Source: JACWAE01 sp963847595
Lineage (GTDB): Bacteria; Chloroflexota; Dehalococcoidia; SZUA-161
Direction: 5' to 3'
Length of the DNA: 64,000 nt
NCBI GenBank assembly: GCA_963847595.1
Contig: CAWKAJ010000003.1
Coordinates: 62,001 to 126,000, forward strand
This document shows, piece by piece, positions 1-6,336 of this stretch (position 1 is the first letter of the stretch; every line of letters begins with the position of its first letter). Below the pieces are notes generated by a model. The model was not told the DNA's origin. It did not search any database and worked only from the letters and a program-made list of their open reading frames with translations. The position numbers were made by a program, and so were the translations under genes.

Positions 1-2
1 AT

Positions 3-437
3 GTGGTGGGCAAGCAGGAAGCCAGCGAGGGCTATGGCACGAATCTGGCGCAGCAGTTGGGCATCTCCGACAGGGTTATTTTCACCGGTTACATCGGCAC
101 GGACGAGCTGGTCAGGCGCTATTCTTCGGCGGAGATAGGGGTCACTGCCTCCATATATGAGGGCTTCGGATTGCCTGCTGCGGAGGCGATGTCCTGCGGC
201 ACCCCTGTTATCGCCACCAGGGCCGGGGCATTACCCGAGATAGTGGACGACGGCGCAGCCGGGATTCTGGTGCCGCCCGCAGACCCACCAGCGCTGGCAG
301 CAGCGATAAAGCGCCTTCTCGCCGACAAGCCCCTGAGGCAAAAGATGGGGCAGGCAGCCCGCAAGAGGATCGAGGACTCCTTTAGCTGGCAGGCCGCAGC
401 CAGGAAAACCGTCGAAGTCTACCGCGAGCTCTTATAG
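3..437 (+). CDS. glycosyltransferase family 4 (GT-B), C-terminal fragment
   Basis: The reading frame is already open at the window edge, so this is only the last ~144 residues of a larger protein. It is the C-terminal Rossmann half of a GT-B glycosyltransferase. The E-x7-E nucleotide-sugar motif is visible in EGFGLPAAEAMSCGTPV, followed by a GALPEIVDDGAAG loop and a typical C-terminal helix (RKRIEDSFSW). In the family this half binds the nucleotide-sugar donor. Such enzymes build cell-surface glycans or glycolipids, but the acceptor cannot be told from this part. A hairpin lies 66 bp after the stop codon. Confidence 0.9.
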   Translation: MVGKQEASEGYGTNLAQQLGISDRVIFTGYIGTDELVRRYSSAEIGVTASIYEGFGLPAAEAMSCGTPVIATRAGALPEIVDDGAAGILVPPADPPALAAAIKRLLADKPLRQKMGQAARKRIEDSFSWQAAARKTVEVYRELL

Positions 438-502
438 GCCGAGCCTGCCGAAAAGCTAGTCTCAATGTCATTACCTTGAAAATAGCCTCTTCAAGCAGCC
501 AT

Positions 503-528
503 AGGGTAGGTGCTCTGTCACCTACCCT
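503..528. repeat. 10-bp perfect hairpin after the glycosyltransferase
   Basis: AGGGTAGGTG at 503-512 is the exact reverse complement of CACCTACCCT at 519-528, with a 6-nt loop. No T-run follows, so it is not a canonical intrinsic terminator, although it could end or stabilise the upstream transcript. It is the first of three repeat-like pieces in the 358-bp gene-free stretch 438-795. The others are the palindrome at 584-612 and the fragment at 620-652. The only reading frame in this gap (532-729) crosses the repeats and looks non-coding. Confidence 0.6.
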
Positions 529-583
529 GGAATGCGGGTAACGGAGCACCCGCGCTATTTTAATCCTTGGTGGTGGCGATTAT

Positions 584-612
584 GTAGGGGGCAATTCATG
601 AATTGCCCCTAC
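584..612. repeat. dispersed palindrome, GTAGGGGC...GCCCCTAC family
   Basis: A near-perfect palindrome centred on CATG at 597-600, whose ends read GTAGGGG and CCCCTAC. The core GCAATTCATGAATTGC is exact, and one extra G sits in the left arm. The same outer ends with a different centre recur at 40306-40337 and 52133-52156, with degenerate copies at 39447-39476 and 48441-48468. This marks it as a member of a dispersed repeat family. Confidence 0.7.
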
Positions 613-619
613 GGCGTGC

Positions 620-652
620 AGTCCGCCAGAGGCGGTCTCCTCGCAATGACAT
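620..652 (-). repeat. fragment of the GTCATTGCGAGGAG dispersed repeat
   Basis: Read on the minus strand, this segment begins AATGTCATTGCGAGGAG and continues with CCGCCTCTGGCGG. The same start appears at 55400-55440, and a fuller copy lies at 52169-52272. It is a truncated copy that abuts the palindrome at 584-612. Confidence 0.65.
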
Positions 653-752
653 TGAATTCCTCATTGAGCCAATTCAACCATTGGCGAAAATGTGATAACT
701 TTTTAACCTTTCCTTCCATCATTTTATGACTTCGTTATCCCGTATGTTTATC

Positions 753-769
753 ATGGTATCTGATACCAT
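753..769. promoter_or_regulatory. 17-bp palindrome upstream of rubrerythrin, candidate operator
   Basis: ATGGTATC at 753-760 and GATACCAT at 762-769 are exact reverse complements around one central base. The palindrome ends 26 bp before the rubrerythrin start codon and just upstream of a strong Shine-Dalgarno (AAAGGAGG at 780-787). Position and symmetry suggest a dimeric repressor site, possibly redox- or peroxide-responsive. It does not match the Fur/PerR consensus, so the regulator is unknown. Confidence 0.45.
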
Positions 770-795
770 AAAATTGGGCCAAAGGAGGTTGAATC

Positions 796-1344
796 ATGCA
801 CGACATGACAGCGGCCAATCTTCGCAACGCTTATGGCGGTGAGTCTATGGCGCACATGCGCTACAGGACCTGGGGCGACAAGGCAGAGCAGGATGGCTAC
901 CCCAACACCGCTCGCATGTTCAGAGCGATCCACTTTGCCGAACAGATTCACGCCAACAATCACTTCAGGGAGTTGAAGGATATGGTAGGCGGCTTTGGTT
1001 GCAACTCCGGGGCCATCTTTGGCCTGGGTAGCACATCGCAAAATCTCCAGGGGGGCATCGACGGCGAGACTTTTGAAATCAATGAGATGTATCCCACCTA
1101 TCTGGAGACGGCAAAGTTCCAGGGCGAGAAGGACGCCCAGCAAAGCTTTTTCTATGCCCTCTCCGCTGAGAAGACCCACGCCGCCTTCTTCCAGAAAGCG
1201 AAGGCGTCCGTTGATTCGGGCAAGGATGTGAAGCTGGGGCCCATGCAGATATGCACCGTCTGCGGCTACACTTTAGAGGGCGATGCCCCTGACAAGTGCC
1301 CTATCTGCGGATCTAAGAAGGAAAAATTCCGGACGTTTGCTTAA
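796..1344 (+). CDS. rbr: rubrerythrin
   Basis: A 182-residue protein with the classic rubrerythrin order: an N-terminal four-helix diiron domain (GGESMAHMRY with the first Glu ligand; HFAEQIHANNH with the Glu/His pair) and a C-terminal rubredoxin-like knuckle pair (CTVCGY and CPICGS). Rubrerythrins reduce hydrogen peroxide to water in the cytoplasm of anaerobes, taking electrons through rubredoxin-type iron. The start is set by AAAGGAGG at 780-787, 8 nt before the ATG. It heads a cluster with a glutaredoxin-like protein 38 bp downstream and a ferredoxin-thioredoxin-reductase-type protein, which together look like a peroxide/disulfide defence unit. A palindrome at 753-769 may control it. Confidence 0.95.
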   Translation: MHDMTAANLRNAYGGESMAHMRYRTWGDKAEQDGYPNTARMFRAIHFAEQIHANNHFRELKDMVGGFGCNSGAIFGLGSTSQNLQGGIDGETFEINEMYPTYLETAKFQGEKDAQQSFFYALSAEKTHAAFFQKAKASVDSGKDVKLGPMQICTVCGYTLEGDAPDKCPICGSKKEKFRTFA

Positions 1345-1382
1345 TCCTGAGCGCCGGGTACATTCAAGAGGAAAGAGGACAA

Positions 1383-1685
1383 ATGAAACTTGAGAAGTAT
1401 GCCAAGAAGGTGCCGGGCAAGAGGAAGGGAGATATACTATTGTTCGCGCTGAGCACCTGCGGATGGTGCCGGAAGACGAAGAATCTGCTTGATAGCCTGG
1501 GCGTGGGCTATAGATACATAGATGTCGACTTGTTGGATGGCGAGGCCAAGAAGGAAGTGGTAGCAGAGCTTGACCGCTGGGACCCGGGCCATTCCTTCCC
1601 GTGTGTGGTGATAGACGACGACAAGTGCATAGTGGGCTTCCAGGAGGACAAAATCAGGCAGGCGGTAAGCGGTGGAAAAAACTGA
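1383..1685 (+). CDS. glutaredoxin-like protein (CGWC)
   Basis: A 100-residue thioredoxin-fold protein. The redox motif CGWC lies in LSTCGWCRKTKNLLD near residues 27-30, in the usual glutaredoxin/NrdH position, and SFPCVVIDDDK carries the cis-proline-like turn. It should act as a small cytoplasmic disulfide reductase. Its 3' end overlaps the next gene by 14 nt. That gene encodes a ferredoxin-thioredoxin-reductase-type catalytic subunit, so the likely job is to be reduced by it with ferredoxin electrons and pass them on to thiol targets, perhaps including peroxide defence. This partnership is inferred from gene order. Confidence 0.85.
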   Translation: MKLEKYAKKVPGKRKGDILLFALSTCGWCRKTKNLLDSLGVGYRYIDVDLLDGEAKKEVVAELDRWDPGHSFPCVVIDDDKCIVGFQEDKIRQAVSGGKN

Positions 1686-2328
1686 GGTCAGCGATAAGGC
1701 AGTAGATGCCCTGTACCAGAGGCTGAATAGGGAGGCGGAGGAAGGCGGTTATCACCTGAATCCCGAGGTGAGCTTCACCAAGGACCTGGTCAGAAGCCTG
1801 CTGATTAACGAGAAGCGGTACGGCTACTGGGCGTGTCCCTGTCGGCTTGCTTCAAGTGTAAAGGAAGACGATCTTGACATAATATGCCCCTGCGACTACA
1901 GGGACGCCGATGTTGTAGAGTACGGGTCATGCTACTGCGCGCTGTATGTGTCCACAGAGATACTAGAGGGCAAAAAGGTGGCTGGCTCGATACCCGAGCG
2001 CAGGCCCCCTGAGCAGGAGAGGAAAAGGCTGAAAGAGGAAGCCGCGAAGCCAAAAGCCCGGGGAGCTGCACAGCCTGCCTCGTTGCCGGTATGGCGCTGC
2101 AAGGTATGCGGTTACCTGTGCGCCAGGGACGGGCCGCCTGAGATTTGCCCTGTTTGTAAGGCGAAAAAGGACAGGTTCGAGAAATTCATCGACACGGGAG
2201 CCGCATTTTCTGTTCCGCTGCCCGTGTGGCGCTGCAAGGTGTGCGGTTACCTGTGCGCCCGAAACGAGCCGCCTGAGCTCTGTCCTGTGTGCAAGGCCAA
2301 GAAGGACAGGTTCGAAAAATTCATGTAG
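1672..2328 (+). CDS. ferredoxin-thioredoxin reductase catalytic subunit fused to two rubredoxin-like domains
   Basis: Residues ~10-110 match the catalytic beta subunit of ferredoxin:thioredoxin reductase. Six Cys are arranged as CPC (55,57), CPC (72,74) and CYC (87,89), which bind the 4Fe-4S cluster and form the active-site disulfide. After a charged linker come two nearly identical ~35-residue rubredoxin-like modules (residues ~139-173 and ~184-218), each with CKVCGYLC and CPVCKAKKDRFEKF. The duplication is also plain in the DNA (about 2086-2191 and 2221-2326). The GTG start at 1672 overlaps the glutaredoxin gene by 14 nt, implying translational coupling. The family takes electrons from ferredoxin to reduce a disulfide partner. 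The extra rubredoxin modules probably add a second electron route, possibly to rubrerythrin. Confidence 0.88.
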   Translation: MEKTEVSDKAVDALYQRLNREAEEGGYHLNPEVSFTKDLVRSLLINEKRYGYWACPCRLASSVKEDDLDIICPCDYRDADVVEYGSCYCALYVSTEILEGKKVAGSIPERRPPEQERKRLKEEAAKPKARGAAQPASLPVWRCKVCGYLCARDGPPEICPVCKAKKDRFEKFIDTGAAFSVPLPVWRCKVCGYLCARNEPPELCPVCKAKKDRFEKFM

Positions 2329-2512
2329 AGAGCTTCTCCCCACCAAAGTGCCTGCTTTGAATATCCGCTGAACGGAAGAACGCTCGCTTCGGATTTCTGT
2401 TTTTTGTCTAAAAGTCCTATTGTCTTGAGTACGAAATTACCATTGTCGCTCAACGCTATTTACATTAAGCTCATATACGAAAAGGAGTAGAGTCTGCGGG
2501 GATAATGTAGTT

Positions 2513-3544
2513 ATGTCTACGACAAATGATCGAGTTAAGAAGAGCAAGGCACTGGAATTAGTTCCGGCCAGGGATGGCCAGGATGGCGAGTTGATGGCTT
2601 TCATCGACAGCCTCATAGAGCAGAATGCCGAGCTTGCCGGAAAACTCGAGAGTATAGATTCCCTGATGGAACTTGCAGAGAAGACTGTAATCGAAGCTGG
2701 CAAGGAAGCCGAGGGAATCAGGGCAGAGGCTGAAAGGGAAGCAAGCGCCAGGTCTGCCGCTATCGTGGCCAGGGCCGTAGAGAAGGCTAAGGCTGCGGCG
2801 CAAAAAGTTGTTGCCAGGGCTAAAGAGAAGGCGGAGGCAGAAGGCCAGAAAATCATCGCTGAAGCCCATCAAAAAGCCGAACAGCAGGCTCAAGAGATAA
2901 CGAAGGCGGCGGAGGAGGAAGGCTCCCAAATTATAGCTGAAGCGCGGGAGAAAGCTGAGGAAGAGGCGCTGCTGATTAAAAAAGAGGCCGAGCAACTCCT
3001 GGCATCAAGCAAAAAAGTGGAGGAGTGCCCGGCGGTAAAGAATCCCTGGGATGTTCCTGACGAAATATTCTGGCAATATCAGGTCGTCCAGAAAACAAAG
3101 GCCATATCGATGAAAAAGGAGGAGGTACCTCCTGAGCCACCGGTGCCCAATGCTGCTGTATCCGTAGCACCGGCCGAAAAACCTGTAGAGCAGCCCTCAC
3201 TCAGTAAGGAGGAAGGGGACAAGAAGGAGAGCCCCGCCTCATACGATGATACTGTAGAATTGGCGCTTCCGCCTCCCGTGGCGCTGGATCGAATACTCCA
3301 ACTGCATAAGCACTTAAAGAAGGATTCCCGGGTCAAAGTTGTTGCCCTGAGCGGTTCCCTGGATAAAGGCGTGAGGATTAAACTGCTGGTGCAGTCTCAT
3401 ACCCCGCTTCTAAGTATGCTCGCAGCTCTGCCCGAAGTGGAGAAAGTGACCGACGAACTCATTGAGGCCGGGAAGACATCCTCTGCTCATCGCAAGGGAA
3501 ACGGAGCGCGTCCCAGGACCATAGCCGTAACCATGAAAAAGTAG
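2513..3544 (+). CDS. coiled-coil protein with a C-terminal domain shared with a response regulator
   Basis: A 343-residue cytoplasmic protein with no signal peptide. Residues ~45-170 are a long Ala/Glu/Lys-rich coiled coil with heptad-like repeats (KAEQQAQEITKAAEEEG), similar to DivIVA- or ATPase-stalk-type helices. Residues 175-243 are a Pro/Glu-rich linker. Residues 244-340 form a compact alpha/beta domain. This domain recurs at the C terminus of the response regulator at 19030-20103 (shared SG-x2-DK-x-V-x-IKLL and LPEVE). I do not recognise the domain. It may be a scaffold or polar-organising protein linked to the sensory operon; that function is inference only. Confidence 0.75.
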   Translation: MSTTNDRVKKSKALELVPARDGQDGELMAFIDSLIEQNAELAGKLESIDSLMELAEKTVIEAGKEAEGIRAEAEREASARSAAIVARAVEKAKAAAQKVVARAKEKAEAEGQKIIAEAHQKAEQQAQEITKAAEEEGSQIIAEAREKAEEEALLIKKEAEQLLASSKKVEECPAVKNPWDVPDEIFWQYQVVQKTKAISMKKEEVPPEPPVPNAAVSVAPAEKPVEQPSLSKEEGDKKESPASYDDTVELALPPPVALDRILQLHKHLKKDSRVKVVALSGSLDKGVRIKLLVQSHTPLLSMLAALPEVEKVTDELIEAGKTSSAHRKGNGARPRTIAVTMKK

Positions 3545-3595
3545 ACTGCTGACTCCCCTTTCTACTCAAACGTCCCCGCAGCTTCTCAAATTGTC

Positions 3596-4639
3596 TCAGT
3601 GCAAGGTAGCCTTCATCCAGTCTACAATCTGCTTGACCACATCTGCGGAGATAGGCCCTCGGTCCTGATAGTAAAGGTCTAGGCTCGGCTGGCCTGGGGT
3701 TGGCCTGAACATATGGTCGAGATTGGGGAAGTTTACCAGCTTCACCCTTTTATCCCCGCCTTCCTGAAAGGCTTGCTTCAGCATTTGCGATTCCTGCGGT
3801 ATTACTGTGAACAGGTCTTTGTCTCCTTGTAGAATAAGGGCAGGACATTTGACTTCTTTGGCGTAATCGGCGCCGGATACATCCATAATCGCTTTCAAGA
3901 ACTCAAGCTGGGAACGCACGGGCTCGGGGTACGACTCGGGGTCCAGCCCGCCTGAACGAAGCTGCCCATAAACTGCATTCTGCCGTTGAACCGTGTCAGC
4001 AATCTCAGTATCGTTTGCTCCCTGGAGCTTCAGCAGCCCTTCGATCTGCTCAATTAGCACTTCGCTCATGGGCTTGGCTGGCGTGGCCATAAGGCATATG
4101 GTGGCGATATCATCATTTCCGGCTGCTTCCATGAGAGCCCACAGGCCGCCGAGGCTGTGGCCGATAAGCGCGATGCGTTTTGGGTCAACCAAGGGATTGG
4201 CCTGGAGAAAAGCGACCGCCGCCTTCAGGTCTCGCAGCGATGGTTCAGGGAAATCGCCACCGTCTCCGGTGCTGTTCCCGATGCCTCGTTTATCGTAGCG
4301 CAGAGTGACAAAGCCCTCTCGGGAAAGAGCCTGCGCTATGTCCTTGTAGGTGGAGCTCAGCGCTATGACAGGTTGCCCCGTCTCGTTAGCCGCTGCTACC
4401 ACCCTGGCATCTTCATCTCCATTGCGGTCAAACGGGCCGCTGCCGGCGAGTATTATTACAGCAGGGAAGGGCCCCTTCCCGTCGGGGATGGCAATGGTGC
4501 CCGCAAGCTGGGAGTCCGCGGTCTGGAAAGTCACCTCGGTTTCAGTGAATGTGCCGGGGACTTTAGGCCCGCACCCGCCCAGCAAGACCAGTGCCAGCAG
4601 CACACAAAGTAGAGGAGAGGCTATCCTGATGAATTTCAT
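3596..4639 (-). CDS. lipoprotein alpha/beta hydrolase (esterase/peptidase type)
   Basis: A 347-residue serine hydrolase. The start chosen is the ATG at 4639, preceded by AGGAGGAAAGG. It begins directly with a lipoprotein signal (MKFIRIASPLLCVLLALVLL then GGC lipobox); a longer frame lacks such a start. After the signal come an oxyanion-type AGSGPFDRNG, the nucleophile elbow GHSLGG, an acid in LQGDKD and a late histidine in NLDHMF, completing a Ser-Asp-His triad. It is expected to sit on the outside of the membrane and cleave esters or small peptides; the substrate is unknown. It converges with the coiled-coil gene and lies downstream of the acyl-CoA synthetase subunit on the same strand. Confidence 0.88.
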   Translation of the reverse strand: MKFIRIASPLLCVLLALVLLGGCGPKVPGTFTETEVTFQTADSQLAGTIAIPDGKGPFPAVIILAGSGPFDRNGDEDARVVAAANETGQPVIALSSTYKDIAQALSREGFVTLRYDKRGIGNSTGDGGDFPEPSLRDLKAAVAFLQANPLVDPKRIALIGHSLGGLWALMEAAGNDDIATICLMATPAKPMSEVLIEQIEGLLKLQGANDTEIADTVQRQNAVYGQLRSGGLDPESYPEPVRSQLEFLKAIMDVSGADYAKEVKCPALILQGDKDLFTVIPQESQMLKQAFQEGGDKRVKLVNFPNLDHMFRPTPGQPSLDLYYQDRGPISADVVKQIVDWMKATLH

Positions 4640-4691
4640 GTAAGTGTCCTTTCCTCCTCTATTCCTTTCCCATAGTTGGTGAAGAGGATTA

Positions 4692-6101
4692 TCACCGGGT
4701 TCTTTTCCTGAACTCGGAGTAATCGGCAAGCCTGGATAGAGCCCTCACGGCATCATCGGGAATGGAGAAGACCGCAGCTCTGCCCGCATCCTCCAATACG
4801 TCCTGCAGGTCTCGGGAATGGATATCGAACAGCCAGCCATCGTAGGGGCACCAGGCGATGGGTTTATCCGGGAAGGCATCCGCCGTCTCTTTCATAACAT
4901 CGGTGATGAGCGGCTTGAAGCCTTGAAACCAGGCGCCGGCAAATACGACGATGGCATCTATGCGCGGATCTCTGAGCACCTCGGTCATCGCTGCTCTTAA
5001 GGTCTCTCCGAAGGGGCGGGTCGAGTTAATGACGAGCGGCCATATATCCAAGGGGTTGCCTGCCCTGTACCAGGTCGGCGACATGGCATTCAGCCTCCGT
5101 TTGGTCTCCGGCGTGAGCTCCGCTACCTCGAGCTTGTGCTTGGCGCAGGCGTCCAGAGTCATAATCCCGATGCCCCCGCTTGCGGTGACCGCGCCGATCC
5201 TTCTGCCTTTCATCGGAGGCAGATAGCTGAAGGCACGCACCAGGTCCGCCAGGTCATCGATATCGTCAGCCCGGATTATGCCGCTCTGCTTGAACACGGC
5301 ATCCCAGACCTCGTCCTTGCCCACCAGGGAGCCGGTATGTGATTGTGCTGCTTTAGCCGACCTCTCGCTCCTCCCCGTCTTCAAAGCCAGAACGGGCTTT
5401 TTCTTAACTACACGCCGCGCTGCCTCCCGAAACCTCTGGCCGTCTCCCCTTATGCCTTCTATGTGCAGCACGATGACCTTCACCTGAGGGTCATCGGCGA
5501 AGTATTCCATAGCTTCGGCAACGTCTATGTCGCAGGAGTTGCCCAGGTCCAGCCCTTTGCCCAGCAGCCTCAACCTGCCCACGGTGCCGAAGAATAAGCC
5601 GGATTGGCAGACCACACCCACGGGCAGCTTCCGTATGTCGGTCTGCTTCAGAAAAGAGGTGGTGAAGTCGATGAAAGCGTTCGCCGAACCTACGGTATTA
5701 GGCCCCAAAATCCGCACCCCGCTCTTGCGAGCAGTTTCAATTAACTCCTGCTGCAGCCTCTTGCCTTCATCGTCGGCAGCGTCAGCGAAACCCTGCCCTA
5801 CCACTATCGCTGCTTTGATGCCTTTCTCTCCGCACTGTCTTACAATCTGGGGGACCACCTTGCGCGGGGTCACTACTATGGCGAGGTCGACATCTCCCGG
5901 GATTTCTTTCACCGAAGAATAACATTTCTGGCCCAGGATTTCGGTATAGTTCGGGTTGACGGGATAGACCTTGCCCCGGTAACCGCAGTTGGCGAGGTTT
6001 TCCACTACGTTGAAGGCTTTCTCGCCTGAGTTCGGGTTAGCTCCCACAACAGCTATAGACCCGGGTTCGAGGAAGGGCTTAAGTTGAGAGACAGAACTCA
6101 T
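4692..6101 (-). CDS. ADP-forming acyl-CoA synthetase, alpha-type subunit (CoA-binding + ligase domains)
   Basis: A 469-residue protein with an N-terminal CoA-binding Rossmann domain (GSIAVVGANPNSGEKAF) and two succinyl-CoA-ligase-type flavodoxin-like domains. His255 in AAQSHTGSLVG is the expected phospho-histidine. The family converts acyl-CoA + ADP + Pi to acid + CoA + ATP, an energy-conserving step in anaerobes. No ATP-grasp (beta) domain follows and none lies nearby, so a separate beta subunit elsewhere is needed for full activity. Together with the thiolases, enoyl-CoA hydratase and aldehyde oxidoreductase of this window it suggests carboxylic-acid/acyl-CoA metabolism. Confidence 0.87.
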   Translation of the reverse strand: MSSVSQLKPFLEPGSIAVVGANPNSGEKAFNVVENLANCGYRGKVYPVNPNYTEILGQKCYSSVKEIPGDVDLAIVVTPRKVVPQIVRQCGEKGIKAAIVVGQGFADAADDEGKRLQQELIETARKSGVRILGPNTVGSANAFIDFTTSFLKQTDIRKLPVGVVCQSGLFFGTVGRLRLLGKGLDLGNSCDIDVAEAMEYFADDPQVKVIVLHIEGIRGDGQRFREAARRVVKKKPVLALKTGRSERSAKAAQSHTGSLVGKDEVWDAVFKQSGIIRADDIDDLADLVRAFSYLPPMKGRRIGAVTASGGIGIMTLDACAKHKLEVAELTPETKRRLNAMSPTWYRAGNPLDIWPLVINSTRPFGETLRAAMTEVLRDPRIDAIVVFAGAWFQGFKPLITDVMKETADAFPDKPIAWCPYDGWLFDIHSRDLQDVLEDAGRAAVFSIPDDAVRALSRLADYSEFRKRTR

Positions 6102-6241
6102 CAGATTTTGTCTATACGATTCAACGGATTGGCTTTGCTCAGCAATTCGTTTTCTATTTTAGGCTTATCAGTGCTCAAAGTCCAGACACATGCGGATTAC
6201 AAAACTTAGTACTCCCACTCGGGGATTTAGGTGGTTGAAAA

Positions 6242-6277
6242 GATGTTTGTAAACATCCTCTAATAATATGCTATACT
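6242..6277 (+). promoter_or_regulatory. extended -10 promoter with overlapping inverted repeat, upstream of the Lon-like protease
   Basis: TGC-TATACT at 6269-6277 is an extended -10 element. The -35 area is covered by GATGTTT-gt-AAACATC at 6242-6257, a 7-bp-arm inverted repeat that would suit a dimeric regulator. Transcription would begin near 6284, leaving a leader of ~50 nt before the ATG at 6337 (Shine-Dalgarno GGAGG at 6328-6332). The regulator is unknown; the site matches neither the HspR HAIR nor the CtsR motif. Confidence 0.5.
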
Positions 6278-6336
6278 ACTAGGCAAGCTGGGTACATCCT
6301 TGGTCTCCACGGCTATCTATCGATACGGAGGTAATA

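Noticed and set aside
532..729. 65-codon frame downstream of the glycosyltransferase
   Set aside because: It crosses two dispersed repeats and has no ribosome site or recognisable protein.
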